A stretch of 64,000 bases of DNA from Enterobacter kobei (GCF_001729765.1 NZ_CP017181.1:2294001-2358000); one strand, 5' to 3'. Shown: positions 44,314-53,921, counted from the stretch's first letter. Translations and numbers: made by a program. The notes: generated by a model not told the origin, from the sequence alone.

Positions 44314-45585
44314 ATGCAGCGTCGTACCTTATTAAAAGCCTTTGCGTTATCCGCGTCCGTCGTGGCGATGGGAATGAGTTTTGGTGTGCAGGCGGCCGAT
44401 ACCATCAAAGTGGGGATCATGCATTCTTTGTCCGGCACGATGGCCATCTCCGAAACCCCGCTGAAAGATGTCGCGCTGATGACCATTGACGAGATCAACG
44501 CCAAAGGGGGCGTACTGGGGAAAAAACTGGAGCCGGTAGTGGTGGATCCCGCTTCAAACTGGCCGCTGTTTGCCGAGAAAGCGCGTCAGCTGCTGAGCCA
44601 GGATAAAGTCGCGGTGGTGTTTGGCTGCTGGACCTCCGTTTCGCGTAAATCGGTGCTGCCTGTCTTTGAGGAACTGAACGGCCTGCTGTTCTATCCGGTG
44701 CAGTATGAGGGTGAAGAAATGTCACCCAACGTCTTTTATACCGGTGCCGCACCGAACCAGCAGGCCATCCCGGCGGTGGAATACCTGATGAGCGAAGACG
44801 GCGGCGCGGCGAAACGCTTCTTCCTCTTGGGCACCGACTACGTCTACCCGCGCACCACCAACAAGATCCTGCGCGCGTTCCTGCATTCGAAAGGCGTTGA
44901 GGATAAGGACATCGAAGAGGTTTACACCCCATTTGGTCATAGCGACTACCAGACGATTGTCGCCAACATCAAGAAATTCTCCGCAGGCGGCAAAACTGCC
45001 GTGGTCTCGACCATCAATGGCGATTCCAACGTGCCGTTCTATAAAGAGCTGGCAAACCAGGGGCTGAAAGCAACCGACGTGCCGGTAGTGGCGTTCTCCG
45101 TCGGTGAGGAAGAGCTGCGCGGTATCGACACCAAACCGCTGGTGGGTAACCTGGCGGCGTGGAACTATTTTGAGTCCGTGGACAACCCCACTAACCAGGC
45201 CTTCGTGGCGGATTACAAAGCCTATGCGAAAGCACACAAACTGCCGAATGCCGACACTGTCGTCACCAACGACCCAATGGAAGCCACTTACGTAGGGATC
45301 CATATGTGGGCGCAGGCGGTGGAAAAAGCGGGCACGACCGACGCAGATAAAGTGCGTGCCGCAATGGCCGGCCAATCGTTTAAAGCGCCTTCCGGCTTTA
45401 CGCTCACCATGGATGCCACCAACCATCATCTGCATAAGCCGGTCATGATCGGTGAAATTGAAGGCAACGGCCAGTTCAACGTGGTGTGGCAGACGGAACA
45501 GCCGGTCCGCGCACAACCGTGGAGTCCGTTCATCGCCGGGAATGACAAAAAGCCCGACCAGCCGATGAAAACCGCCAGCAACTAA
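44314..45585 (+). CDS. urtA: Urea ABC transporter substrate-binding protein UrtA
   Basis: UrtA is the periplasmic urea receptor of a high-affinity HAAT-family ABC transporter. The 423-residue protein has a twin-arginine-like signal (QRRTLLKAF) with cleavage after VQA near residue 27, then a periplasmic-binding fold with VGIMHSLSGTMA and GCWTSVSRKSVLPVFEELNGLLFYPVQYEG, the latter typical of UrtA/AmiC-like urea-binding proteins. It is the first gene of the urtABCDE operon, behind sigma-54 and NtrC-like sites. Confidence 0.95.
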   Translation: MQRRTLLKAFALSASVVAMGMSFGVQAADTIKVGIMHSLSGTMAISETPLKDVALMTIDEINAKGGVLGKKLEPVVVDPASNWPLFAEKARQLLSQDKVAVVFGCWTSVSRKSVLPVFEELNGLLFYPVQYEGEEMSPNVFYTGAAPNQQAIPAVEYLMSEDGGAAKRFFLLGTDYVYPRTTNKILRAFLHSKGVEDKDIEEVYTPFGHSDYQTIVANIKKFSAGGKTAVVSTINGDSNVPFYKELANQGLKATDVPVVAFSVGEEELRGIDTKPLVGNLAAWNYFESVDNPTNQAFVADYKAYAKAHKLPNADTVVTNDPMEATYVGIHMWAQAVEKAGTTDADKVRAAMAGQSFKAPSGFTLTMDATNHHLHKPVMIGEIEGNGQFNVVWQTEQPVRAQPWSPFIAGNDKKPDQPMKTASN

Positions 45586-45609
45586 GCCATCACCTCAGGG
45601 AGACAAGCC

Positions 45610-47184
45610 ATGAACGTCATGCGCACGATCGTCGCTCTTATATGGCTTACCGGACTGCTGCCAGGGATGGCGCAGGCATCGGATGCCGATCGTTTCGTTG
45701 CTGCCAGCCGCACCCAGCAGGCGGAATTACTGACGCAGTGGGCCGCCGCGCCGGATGCCGCCAGGCTGCCGCTGCTTCAGGCGTTACAAAAGGAAAACCT
45801 GTATACCGACAGCCAAAAGCACGCTTTTGCGCAGCGTAATGGCGGAATGGTTCCCCTCGGTGAAGCAAAGGCGACTGAAGGGCAGACCAAAGCGGTACGG
45901 CTGACGAACCGACTGCGCGTACTTGCTGCCACGGCTATCGCTACGCATCAGCTGGTCAGTGACAGTGTCACGGAAAGGCGGGCGGCGGCCCGTCAACTGC
46001 AGCGAGATGCGCAACCTGCGATGCTCGCTTTTCTGGAAAATCGGGTAAACCGTGAAACGGATGCGGTAGCGCGTCAGACGCTGCTGCTGGCGGTGGCGAA
46101 TCTCCAGCTGGCAAGCCCGCAGGCGGAGGTGCGTCGCCACGCTGCTGAACTGTTAGGCCAGTCCGACGATCCGGACGTGGTGTCCCGACTCACCCCGTAT
46201 ACCCAGGCGCAGACCGAGCCGGACGCCGGCGTTCGCGCCGCTGCCGAAGAGAGCCTTAACCAGATAACGCACCGCCTGATGTGGGGCGATCTGCTGGGTC
46301 AGGCGTTTATGGGGCTTTCCCTCGGTTCGGTGCTGCTGCTGGCTGCGCTGGGGCTGGCTATCACCTACGGCCTGCTGGGCGTCATCAATATGGCGCACGG
46401 TGAAATGCTGATGCTGGGCGCGTATGCCACCTGGATGGTGCAGCAGGCCATGACCAGCCTCGCGCCACAGTGGCTGGCGCTCTATCCGGTTATCGCCTTA
46501 CCGGTCGCGTTCTGCCTGACGGCGGCAATCGGAATGGTGCTGGAGCGCACCGTGATCCGTCATCTGTACGGTCGTCCGTTGGAAACGCTGCTGGCAACGT
46601 GGGGCATCAGCCTGATGCTTATCCAGCTGGTGCGCATGACGTTTGGCGCCCAGAACCTGGAGGTGGCGAACCCGGCATGGCTTTCCGGCGGGGTACAGGT
46701 TTTCGCCAACCTGACGCTGCCGTGGAACCGTATTGTGGTGCTGGGTTTTGTGCTGCTGGTACTGTTCTTTACCTGGCTGATTCTGAATAAAACCCGTCTG
46801 GGGCTCAACGTGCGCGCGGTGACGCAAAACCGCAGCATGGCTGCCTGCTGTGGGGTGCCGACAGGGCGTGTCGATATGCTCGCATTCGGGCTGGGCTCCG
46901 GCATTGCCGGGTTAGGCGGCGTGGCATTATCCCAGTTGGGTAACGTCGGACCGGAGCTGGGCCAGGGATACATCATCGACTCGTTCCTGGTGGTGGTGCT
47001 CGGTGGCGTGGGCCAGCTTGCAGGGAGCGTGGCCGCGGCCTTTGGTCTGGGCATTTTCAATAAAATCCTTGAACCACAGATGGGCGCGGTGCTGGGCAAG
47101 ATCGTGATTCTGGTGGCGATCGTGCTGTTTATTCAGAAGCGTCCTCAGGGGTTATTTGCGCTGAAAGGGAGGGTTATTGACTGA
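45610..47184 (+). CDS. urtB: Urea ABC transporter permease UrtB
   Basis: A 524-residue LivH-type permease. Its first 23 residues form a signal peptide and residues 24-230 a soluble helical (HEAT-like) domain unique to UrtB among permeases, followed by about eight membrane helices from residue 235 with the conserved GVINMAHGEMLMLGAYATW. With UrtC it forms the membrane channel for urea. It lies 24 bases after urtA, and its stop overlaps the urtC start by one base, TGATG. Confidence 0.95.
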   Translation: MNVMRTIVALIWLTGLLPGMAQASDADRFVAASRTQQAELLTQWAAAPDAARLPLLQALQKENLYTDSQKHAFAQRNGGMVPLGEAKATEGQTKAVRLTNRLRVLAATAIATHQLVSDSVTERRAAARQLQRDAQPAMLAFLENRVNRETDAVARQTLLLAVANLQLASPQAEVRRHAAELLGQSDDPDVVSRLTPYTQAQTEPDAGVRAAAEESLNQITHRLMWGDLLGQAFMGLSLGSVLLLAALGLAITYGLLGVINMAHGEMLMLGAYATWMVQQAMTSLAPQWLALYPVIALPVAFCLTAAIGMVLERTVIRHLYGRPLETLLATWGISLMLIQLVRMTFGAQNLEVANPAWLSGGVQVFANLTLPWNRIVVLGFVLLVLFFTWLILNKTRLGLNVRAVTQNRSMAACCGVPTGRVDMLAFGLGSGIAGLGGVALSQLGNVGPELGQGYIIDSFLVVVLGGVGQLAGSVAAAFGLGIFNKILEPQMGAVLGKIVILVAIVLFIQKRPQGLFALKGRVID

Positions 47185-48257
47185 TGAGCCAGCCGCTTAC
47201 CTTAACGCTGGCGCGCAAAGCGCCACGCACAACGCAGATCGCAGGCAGCCTGCTGGTGGCGTGTCTGCTGATATTACCGTTTTTCGCCTTACTGCCTGCA
47301 ACGCATCCGCTGGCGTTATCGACCTGGATGCTGACGCTGACGGGTAAGATCCTCTGCTATGCCATCGTTGCGGTGGCGCTCGATCTGGTGTGGGGCTATG
47401 CCGGTATGCTGTCTCTTGGGCACGGTATCTTTTTCGCACTCGGCGGTTATGCGATGGGCATGTATCTGATGCGCCAGGCGGCGGGTGACGGTCTGCCCGC
47501 GTTTATGTCATTTCTCTCCTGGAGTGAGCTGCCGTGGTTCTGGTGGGGCACCCAACACTTCGCCTGGGCGCTGGTGCTGATTGTCATGGTGCCGGGGCTG
47601 CTGGCGCTGGTGTTTGGTTGGTTTGCCTTCCGCTCGAAGATCAAAGGGGTCTATTTCTCGATTATGACCCAGGCGCTGACCTATGCCGGGATGTTGCTGT
47701 TCTTTCGCAACGAGACCGGTTTTGGCGGCAATAACGGTTTCACCGGCTTTACCACGCTGCTCGGATTTTCGGTGACGGAAACCTCCACGCGTATTGCACT
47801 GTTTCTGGCGACCGTACTGTTGCTGCTCCTGGCGTTGGGGACGGGATTTGCGCTGGCAAAAAGCAAATTTGGCCGAATCCTGACCGCCGTTCGTGACGCA
47901 GAAAACCGTCTGACGTTCTGTGGTTACGACCCGCGCGGGTTCAAACTGCTGGTCTGGACGCTCTCCGCGGTGCTGTGTGGCCTGGCGGGGGCGCTCTATG
48001 TTCCGCAGGTGGGCATTATCAACCCCGGTGAAATGTCACCGACGAACTCGATAGAAGCCGCCATTTGGGTGGCGCTGGGCGGGCGCGGCACGCTGGTGGG
48101 GCCGGTGATTGGCGCGGCGCTGGTGAACGGGGCGAAGAGCTTTTTCACCGTCGCCATGCCGGAGTACTGGCAGCTGTTCCTGGGGCTGATTTTTATCGCC
48201 GTCACGCTGTTCTTACCACGCGGTGTCTACGGTCTGTTTCGTAAGGGAGAGAAATAA
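47184..48257 (+). CDS. urtC: Urea ABC transporter permease UrtC
   Basis: A 357-residue LivM-type permease with about ten membrane helices and the motifs YAGMLSLGHGIFFALGGYAMG and GLAGALYVPQVGIINPGEM. It pairs with UrtB. Length is typical. It overlaps urtB and urtD by one base each, consistent with strict translational coupling. No unusual residue is noted. Confidence 0.95.
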   Translation: MSQPLTLTLARKAPRTTQIAGSLLVACLLILPFFALLPATHPLALSTWMLTLTGKILCYAIVAVALDLVWGYAGMLSLGHGIFFALGGYAMGMYLMRQAAGDGLPAFMSFLSWSELPWFWWGTQHFAWALVLIVMVPGLLALVFGWFAFRSKIKGVYFSIMTQALTYAGMLLFFRNETGFGGNNGFTGFTTLLGFSVTETSTRIALFLATVLLLLLALGTGFALAKSKFGRILTAVRDAENRLTFCGYDPRGFKLLVWTLSAVLCGLAGALYVPQVGIINPGEMSPTNSIEAAIWVALGGRGTLVGPVIGAALVNGAKSFFTVAMPEYWQLFLGLIFIAVTLFLPRGVYGLFRKGEK

Positions 48258-49054
48258 TGCAGCCAACGGAAGGATTATTTACCCGCCAGTTGCCCGGCGA
48301 CCGCTACCGTGACCAGACGGATCCGGTGCTTCAGCTTGAGGCCATTAACGTCAATTTCGACGGTTTCCAGGCGCTGACCGATCTCTCGCTGAATATCGGC
48401 GTGGGCGAGTTGCGCTGCGTGATTGGCCCCAACGGAGCCGGTAAAACCACGTTGATGGATGTGATCACCGGCAAAACGCGACCAAAAAGCGGGAGGGCTA
48501 TTTACGATCAATCGATCGACCTGACCGCGCTGGAGCCTGCGGCCATTGCCCGTCAGGGGATCGGGCGAAAGTTCCAGAAACCCACGGTCTTTGAGGCGCT
48601 GACGGTGTGGGAAAACCTTGAGATCGCCATGAAAACCGATAAATCCGTCTGGGCGAGCCTGCGGGCAAAACTCAACGGTGAGCAACGCGATCGCATCGAT
48701 GAGATGCTGGTTTTACTGCGTCTTGGCAACGAACGCGATCGCCGCGCCGGGCTGCTGTCGCACGGGCAAAAGCAGTTTCTGGAGATAGGTATGCTGCTGG
48801 TCCAGGATCCGCATCTGTTGCTGCTGGACGAACCCGCCGCCGGGATGACCGACGCAGAGACGGAATACACCGCCGAGTTGTTCAAAACCCTGGCGGGTAA
48901 GCACTCCCTGATGGTGGTGGAGCACGACATGGGCTTTGTCGAAACCATTGCCGACCACGTGACGGTATTGCATCAGGGGCGCGTGCTGGCCGAAGGCTCG
49001 CTTCGCGAGGTGCAGGCCAACGAGCAGGTGATTGAGGTCTATCTGGGGCGCTAA
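48257..49054 (+). CDS. urtD: Urea ABC transporter ATP-binding protein UrtD
   Basis: A 265-residue LivG-type ATPase with Walker A GPNGAGKTT at 57-65, the signature LSHGQKQFLEIG (the SHGQ form of the C-loop is typical of UrtD), Walker B LLLLDEP and the switch histidine in VVEHDMGFV. It energises urea uptake with UrtE. It is cytoplasmic, attached to UrtBC. It starts one base into the urtC stop. Confidence 0.95.
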   Translation: MQPTEGLFTRQLPGDRYRDQTDPVLQLEAINVNFDGFQALTDLSLNIGVGELRCVIGPNGAGKTTLMDVITGKTRPKSGRAIYDQSIDLTALEPAAIARQGIGRKFQKPTVFEALTVWENLEIAMKTDKSVWASLRAKLNGEQRDRIDEMLVLLRLGNERDRRAGLLSHGQKQFLEIGMLLVQDPHLLLLDEPAAGMTDAETEYTAELFKTLAGKHSLMVVEHDMGFVETIADHVTVLHQGRVLAEGSLREVQANEQVIEVYLGR

Positions 49055-49063
49055 GGAGAGAAG

Positions 49064-49762
49064 ATGTTACAGGTTAACGAACTGAATCAGTATTACGGTG
49101 GAAGCCATATCCTGCGCGGCGTCAGTTTTGAGGCCGCCACCGGAGAAGTCACCTGCCTGCTGGGGCGCAACGGCGTCGGGAAAACGACGTTGCTGAAGTG
49201 TCTGATGGGGCTGATCCCGGCGAAAACCGGGGAGGTCATCTGGCAGGGTAAGACGATCACCCACAGCAAACCGCACCAGCGGGTCCAGTCTGGCGTGGCG
49301 TATGTCCCACAGGGACGCGAGATTTTTCCGCGCCTGACCGTGGAAGAAAATCTTCTGCTGGGGCTGTCGCGCTTTTCCGCCCGCGAGGCGAAGCAGGTAC
49401 CGGAGGAGATCTGGCAGCTTTTCCCGGTGCTCAAAGAGATGAAGCACCGCCGCGGAGGCGATCTCTCCGGCGGACAACAGCAGCAACTGGCGATTGGCCG
49501 TGCGCTGGCAAGCCGCCCGCAGCTGCTGATTCTGGATGAACCGACGGAAGGCATTCAGCCTTCGGTGATAAAAGAGATTGGCCAGGTGATCCGCACGCTG
49601 GCGAACAGAGGCGATATGGCGATCCTGCTGGTCGAGCAGTTTTACGACTTTGCCGCCGAGCTGGCCGACAGCTATCTCCTGATGTCGCGCGGCACCATTA
49701 TCCAGCGTGGACGGGGGGAAAACATGGCGCAGGAGGGCGTTCGCGGGCTGGTTGCGATTTGA
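49064..49762 (+). CDS. urtE: Urea ABC transporter ATP-binding protein UrtE
   Basis: A 232-residue LivF-type ATPase with Walker A GRNGVGKTT at 34-42, signature LSGGQQQQLAIGRAL, Walker B LLILDEPTEGI and switch LLVEQFYDFA. It is the second nucleotide-binding subunit of the urea transporter and lies 9 bases after urtD. The operon ends here. No urease or urea-amidolyase genes are in this window, so the fate of imported urea depends on genes elsewhere. Confidence 0.95.
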   Translation: MLQVNELNQYYGGSHILRGVSFEAATGEVTCLLGRNGVGKTTLLKCLMGLIPAKTGEVIWQGKTITHSKPHQRVQSGVAYVPQGREIFPRLTVEENLLLGLSRFSAREAKQVPEEIWQLFPVLKEMKHRRGGDLSGGQQQQLAIGRALASRPQLLILDEPTEGIQPSVIKEIGQVIRTLANRGDMAILLVEQFYDFAAELADSYLLMSRGTIIQRGRGENMAQEGVRGLVAI

Positions 49763-49763
49763 T

Positions 49764-49780
49764 ATGTTATAATATAACAT
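49764..49780 (+). promoter_or_regulatory. Zur box upstream of zinT
   Basis: ATGTTATA-A-TATAACAT is a perfect 17-bp palindrome matching the core of the Zur consensus (GAAATGTTATANTATAACATTTC). It starts 2 bases after the urtE stop. It overlaps a TATAAT at 49768-49773 and a possible -10 TAACAT at 49775-49780, so Zur with zinc would block zinT transcription. Confidence 0.85.
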
Positions 49781-49814
49781 TCTCATTCTTATAAAACGGA
49801 ATGAGGGGGTTATT

Positions 49815-50456
49815 TTGGCTGCACATTTTGGTAAATGGATCATGACTCTGGGGGCGCTGCTGGTCAGCGGCCAGCTGTTAGCGCACTCGCACGGTCATCA
49901 GATGACCGAAGCGGAGCAGAAAGCGGCGAACGGCGTGTTTGAGGATAAAGACGTGAAGGACAGAGCGCTGTCTGACTGGGACGGTACCTGGCAGTCCGTT
50001 TATCCTTTCCTGCTGGATGGATCGCTGGATCCGGTCTTCAAACAGAAAGCGCAGAAGGATAAAAGCAAAACCTTCGACGAGGTGAAAGCCTATTATCGTA
50101 AAGGCTATGCGACGGACGTGGATGCCATTGGCATTGAAAATAACGTGATGGAGTTCCACAAGGGCAAAGCGGTTAGCCGTTGCCATTATAATTACAGCGG
50201 CTACAAAATTCTGACCTATGCGTCAGGCAAAAAAGGCGTTCGCTATCTGTTTGAGTGTCAGGATGCCAGCAGCACGGCGCCGAAGTTTGTGCAGTTCAGC
50301 GACCATACCATCGGGCCGAAAGCGTCCTCGCACTTCCATATTTTTATGGGCAACACCTCCCACGAGGCGCTGCTGAAAGAGATGGATAACTGGCCGACCT
50401 ATTATCCGAATGAGATGTACAAAGAGCAGGTGGTAGAAGAAATGTTGCACCACTGA
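49815..50456 (+). CDS. zinT: Periplasmic zinc/cadmium-binding protein ZinT
   Basis: ZinT is a lipocalin-like periplasmic protein that binds zinc and works with ZnuA in zinc scavenging. The 213-residue protein matches E. coli ZinT (YodA). It has a signal peptide, a His-rich start (SHGHQMT) and the metal-binding [12 protein letters not shown] at 49815 is chosen: it aligns with the E. coli start and follows GAGGGGG. ATG at 49842 would truncate the signal peptide. A perfect Zur box precedes it. It belongs to a separate unit from urt despite proximity. Confidence 0.95.
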   Translation: MAAHFGKWIMTLGALLVSGQLLAHSHGHQMTEAEQKAANGVFEDKDVKDRALSDWDGTWQSVYPFLLDGSLDPVFKQKAQKDKSKTFDEVKAYYRKGYATDVDAIGIENNVMEFHKGKAVSRCHYNYSGYKILTYASGKKGVRYLFECQDASSTAPKFVQFSDHTIGPKASSHFHIFMGNTSHEALLKEMDNWPTYYPNEMYKEQVVEEMLHH

Positions 50457-50465
50457 TGCTTTATT

Positions 50466-50497
50466 GCCGGGTGGCGGCTACGCCTTACCCGGCCTAC
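50466..50497. repeat. REP unit
   Basis: GCCGGGTGGCGGCTACGCC followed by TTACCCGGCCTAC lies between the converging zinT and ydeE genes. It is the same family as the 27.4 and 54.8 kb copies. Confidence 0.85.
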
Positions 50498-50503
50498 AAG
50501 TTG

Positions 50504-51697
50504 CTACGCTACCTTGGGTGACTCGCACCACGCCTTCACGCTCATCCCACGCAAAATCATCAGCCACGCAATGACGATGGCGACCATCATAATCACAAAC
50601 AGCGACCAGTGCGGAAGGTTGGTCAGGATAATCCCGGTGATCATCGGGTTTGCGGCCGCGCCCAGCCAGCCCAGCGCCTGTGCGGAGAAATAGCTTGCCT
50701 TCATCCCCGGCGGGGCGATGTTGTCGATCAGCATGTATTCACCCGGCGCATAAATAATCTCACCCAGCGTAAAGATCGCGGCAGCGATACCCCAGTAAAT
50801 CAGATTCTCCCCGGAGAGCATAAAGCCACCCAGCCCCAGGATAAAAAACAGCGTCGCGGCGGTCATCAGGGGGCGAATATTGCTGGCGGAAATCTTGCGC
50901 CCAAGCGCGTATTGCAGCGTCACCACCACGGCGGCGTTAACGGGCAGCACCACGGCGACGACCTTCTGCGCGAAATCGCTGTCGGCGTGGGCGGCCAGAA
51001 CATACTGCGAAATGCAGCTGGCGAACGATCCGCCCACGTACGACGCGAGCAGGCCGGAGAGGGTGAACCAGAACAGGGCGCGGTCTTTCAGCAACACCGA
51101 CGGCTGCCAGGGCATTTTTTCCTCGGCGGTATCCAGCGCGACGCTTTTTTGCACAAAGAAATGGATAAACGCGAGCGGCAGCGCGGCGCAAAAAGCGGCC
51201 AGCCAGAAGGGCAGCTGTAAGCTGTACATCACCAGCAGGGTGCCGATGGGCGGGCCGACCGTCCAGCCAATGTTCAGGAAGCTATAGTTGAGCGAGAAAA
51301 CACGCGCTTTTTGGCTTGAGGTGAGCACGTCGGAGAACCAGGCTTTCAGCACCGTCGAAAATACGGAGTAGGCGCAGTTGATCAGGGAAAAGAACAGCAC
51401 CACCAGCGTGACGTTATCCACCAGCGGGATCGCGACAAATCCGGCAATAAACGCCACGATCGCAATCAGCATGTAGCGTTTTTTATCAAACTTATCCGCC
51501 AGAATGCCAAATCCCAGGCTGAACACCACGCCGATGGTCAGCGCAATCGTCAGGGCATAACCAATATTCTCGACGCTCATGTTGTAGACGCGCGTGAGAT
51601 AAATGGTCATGAACGGCAGCGTCGCTCCCCGACCGATGGTTAACAACAATGACGATGCCAGCAGCGCTGCGGTTGAGCGCCTGAGAGATGGTTTCAT
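50504..51697 (-). CDS. ydeE: MFS transporter YdeE
   Basis: A 397-residue, 12-helix major facilitator matching E. coli YdeE, with TIGRGATLPFMTIYLTR and the loop GILADKFDKKRYM (motif A form). YdeE is reported to export dipeptides when overproduced. In E. coli it follows eamA in the mar neighbourhood, as here, although it is divergent from eamA. Start 51697 is the only reasonable ATG. It ends just after a REP unit. Confidence 0.94.
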   Translation of the reverse strand: MKPSLRRSTAALLASSLLLTIGRGATLPFMTIYLTRVYNMSVENIGYALTIALTIGVVFSLGFGILADKFDKKRYMLIAIVAFIAGFVAIPLVDNVTLVVLFFSLINCAYSVFSTVLKAWFSDVLTSSQKARVFSLNYSFLNIGWTVGPPIGTLLVMYSLQLPFWLAAFCAALPLAFIHFFVQKSVALDTAEEKMPWQPSVLLKDRALFWFTLSGLLASYVGGSFASCISQYVLAAHADSDFAQKVVAVVLPVNAAVVVTLQYALGRKISASNIRPLMTAATLFFILGLGGFMLSGENLIYWGIAAAIFTLGEIIYAPGEYMLIDNIAPPGMKASYFSAQALGWLGAAANPMITGIILTNLPHWSLFVIMMVAIVIAWLMILRGMSVKAWCESPKVA

Positions 51698-51891
51698 ATT
51701 TCTGCCCGACAGTTGCTTATGCTTTTATTAGAGGTGTGTTAACAGGATTACCATGACATAAGGGGCTTGTATAGCACCTGGTTTATCCGTAAGTGCTTCA
51801 GCTGCCTGCCAGAATTAATGATCTTCTCGCAGCGTCCTTTTTTCTGTTACCTTGAAGTGTTAACAAATTATTAATAATTCAGGGGCAGGGT

Positions 51892-52791
51892 ATGACGCGT
51901 AAAGACGGACTGCTGGCGTTGCTGGTGGTCGTAGTATGGGGGCTCAATTTTGTCGTCATTAAGCTGGGATTGCACAATATGCCCCCGCTTATGCTGGCCG
52001 GTTTGCGTTTCATGTTAGTGGCGTTCCCGGCGATCTTTTTTGTTGCGCGTCCAAAAATCCCGTTCAAATTACTGCTGGGCTATGGCCTGACCATCAGCTT
52101 TGGCCAGTTCGCGTTTCTCTTCTGCGCCATCAAGTTTGGTATGCCTGCCGGTCTTGCCTCGCTGGTTTTGCAGGCGCAGGCGTTCTTTACCATCATTCTC
52201 GGTGCGTTCGTATTTGGCGAACGTTTGCAGGGCAAACAGCTGGCGGGGATTACGCTGGCGGTGTTTGGCGTACTGGTGCTGATTGAAGCCAGCCTGAATG
52301 GTCAGGATGTGGCGCTGCTGGGCTTTATGCTTACGCTGGCGGCGGGGCTGAGCTGGGCGTGCGGGAATATCTTCAACAAGCTGATTATGCAGCACGCGGC
52401 GCGGCCGCAGGTGATGTCGCTGGTGGTCTGGAGCGCGTTAATTCCGGTCATCCCGTTTCTGGCGGCGTCGTTTATTCTGGATGGCCCGGATGTGATGCTG
52501 AGAAGCCTGGTCGATATCGATTTGACCACGATCCTTTCTCTGATTTATCTGGCCTTTGTCGCCACGATTGTGGGCTATGGGATCTGGGGTTCGCTGCTGG
52601 GGCGTTATGAAACCTGGCGCGTGGCGCCCCTGTCTCTGCTGGTGCCGGTGGTTGGGCTCGCCAGTGCGGCGCTATTGCTGGATGAAACGCTGAGCGCGCT
52701 GCAGTTGCTGGGGGCAGTGCTGATTATGGCGGGGCTGTATATCAACGTGTTTGGCTTGCGGGTACGGCGGGCGGCGCGCGTCAGAGGCTAG
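51892..52791 (+). CDS. eamA: O-acetylserine/cysteine exporter EamA
   Basis: A 299-residue ten-helix DMT-superfamily exporter matching E. coli EamA (YdeD), which exports cysteine and O-acetylserine pathway metabolites. It opens MTRKDGLLALLVVVVWGLNFVVIKLGLHNMPP, where the first helix carries the EamA repeat motif. It is next to marB in convergent orientation, separated by a terminator, the same order as in E. coli. ATG follows GGGGCAGGGT. Confidence 0.95.
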   Translation: MTRKDGLLALLVVVVWGLNFVVIKLGLHNMPPLMLAGLRFMLVAFPAIFFVARPKIPFKLLLGYGLTISFGQFAFLFCAIKFGMPAGLASLVLQAQAFFTIILGAFVFGERLQGKQLAGITLAVFGVLVLIEASLNGQDVALLGFMLTLAAGLSWACGNIFNKLIMQHAARPQVMSLVVWSALIPVIPFLAASFILDGPDVMLRSLVDIDLTTILSLIYLAFVATIVGYGIWGSLLGRYETWRVAPLSLLVPVVGLASAALLLDETLSALQLLGAVLIMAGLYINVFGLRVRRAARVRG

Positions 52792-52796
52792 AGCAT

Positions 52797-52825
52797 AAAA
52801 AAGCCCCGCAGTGGCGGGGCAAAAA
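52797..52825. terminator. Bidirectional terminator between eamA and marB
   Basis: GCCCCGC-AGTG-GCGGGGC is a perfect seven-bp stem flanked by A and T/A-rich runs on both sides, positioned after both converging stops. Confidence 0.85.
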
Positions 52826-52829
52826 CGAA

Positions 52830-53048
52830 TCAGAAGCCGTGCTGATTATAATAAGGCACGCCTAATTCGTCGGATTTGTCGCTACCAGTCCCCATGTGGT
52901 TGAAATCATAGGGTGACTGGTCATGTGCTGACGGCAAAATCATCGTGCCACGATTATTTTGCTGCGTTGCACCTGGGGTTTGCTCCGCAAAGGTCTGGCT
53001 GGAAAACAGCACCAGCAAGGCGAGGGCGGCGGAGGCGATAACTTTCAT
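52830..53048 (-). CDS. marB: MarB, periplasmic multiple antibiotic resistance protein
   Basis: A 72-residue small protein with a signal peptide (cleavage after TFA near residue 21). Its C-terminal NHMGTGSDKSDELGVPYY matches E. coli MarB. MarB lowers marA expression by an indirect route. It is the last gene of marRAB, 33 bases after marA. Confidence 0.93.
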   Translation of the reverse strand: MKVIASAALALLVLFSSQTFAEQTPGATQQNNRGTMILPSAHDQSPYDFNHMGTGSDKSDELGVPYYNQHGF

Positions 53049-53081
53049 GATTTCCTCGATTACGTCTTTTACAGGCGATGA

Positions 53082-53468
53082 TTAACTACAATGTTTTAAC
53101 GGATACAGGTATCGGGATTCTCCGGGTACGCTGGTGATTCGGTACTTATGAGGCGGCACGTCAAAATAGTTCTTAAACGTACGCGTCAGGGTTTGCTGTG
53201 ATTCAAATCCGTAACGCTCTGCCAGATAAAGGATCGGCTCATTGCTTTCTTTCAGTTTCTGGGCAATTTCCGTCAGCTTGCGACTGCGAATATATTGACC
53301 TAGTGAATGGCCGGTCTCTTTTTTGAACATCCGTTGCAGGTGCCATTTGGAGTAACCTGAACGCTCTGACACTTTTTCAAGGGAGAGCGGCGATTCCAGG
53401 TTATCTTCGATCCAGTCCAAAATGCTATGAATGGTGATAGCGTCAGTATTGCGTCTGGACATCGTCAT
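53082..53468 (-). CDS. marA: Transcriptional activator MarA
   Basis: A 128-residue AraC-type activator with two helix-turn-helix motifs, nearly identical to E. coli MarA over 110 residues ([20 protein letters not shown] and [20 protein letters not shown]). MarA binds marboxes and turns on acrAB, tolC, micF and others, giving drug, solvent and oxidative-stress tolerance. Only the last 15 residues diverge. It lies 13 bases after marR. Confidence 0.97.
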   Translation of the reverse strand: MTMSRRNTDAITIHSILDWIEDNLESPLSLEKVSERSGYSKWHLQRMFKKETGHSLGQYIRSRKLTEIAQKLKESNEPILYLAERYGFESQQTLTRTFKNYFDVPPHKYRITSVPGESRYLYPLKHCS

Positions 53469-53481
53469 ACCTCTTTTCTGT

Positions 53482-53916
53482 TTACGGCAGTATTTTCTTC
53501 AGCAAAAGCTCAAGGGTTGCCACTTCATCTGCCGTTAAGTTTTTTGTTAGTTCCTGATGCAGTGTTTGTCCTACTAATTGATGACATTGCTCGCACATGG
53601 CCGCGCCATCGCAGGTGAGCTTGACCAGCACGCCGCGTTTGTCATTCGGGTTAGGGCTTCGTTCTACCCATCCTTTGCAGACGAGACGATCCAGCATGCG
53701 GGTTAACGCACCCAGATCGACAGAGAGCACCTTTTTCAGCTCAACCGGCGTGATACACACTTCGCAGCGAATGGAACACAGCACTTTGAACTGTGTTGCG
53801 GTGATATCCAGCGGTGACAGATAGTCATTGAGCAGGCGATCTTTTTTCTGGTTAACCATATGAATAAGACGACCCAGCGGAACAACGTCGTTAAAGATAT
53901 CACTGGTGCTTTTCAC
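53482..53916 (-). CDS. marR: Multiple antibiotic resistance repressor MarR
   Basis: A 144-residue winged-helix repressor matching E. coli MarR, with the recognition region [22 protein letters not shown] and [20 protein letters not shown], and Cys80 (CKGW) conserved for copper/oxidative sensing. It starts with GTG at 53916, as in E. coli. It represses marRAB until phenolic ligands bind. MarR sites lie directly upstream. It is divergent from marC. Confidence 0.97.
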   Translation of the reverse strand: MKSTSDIFNDVVPLGRLIHMVNQKKDRLLNDYLSPLDITATQFKVLCSIRCEVCITPVELKKVLSVDLGALTRMLDRLVCKGWVERSPNPNDKRGVLVKLTCDGAAMCEQCHQLVGQTLHQELTKNLTADEVATLELLLKKILP

Positions 53917-53921
53917 AATGG

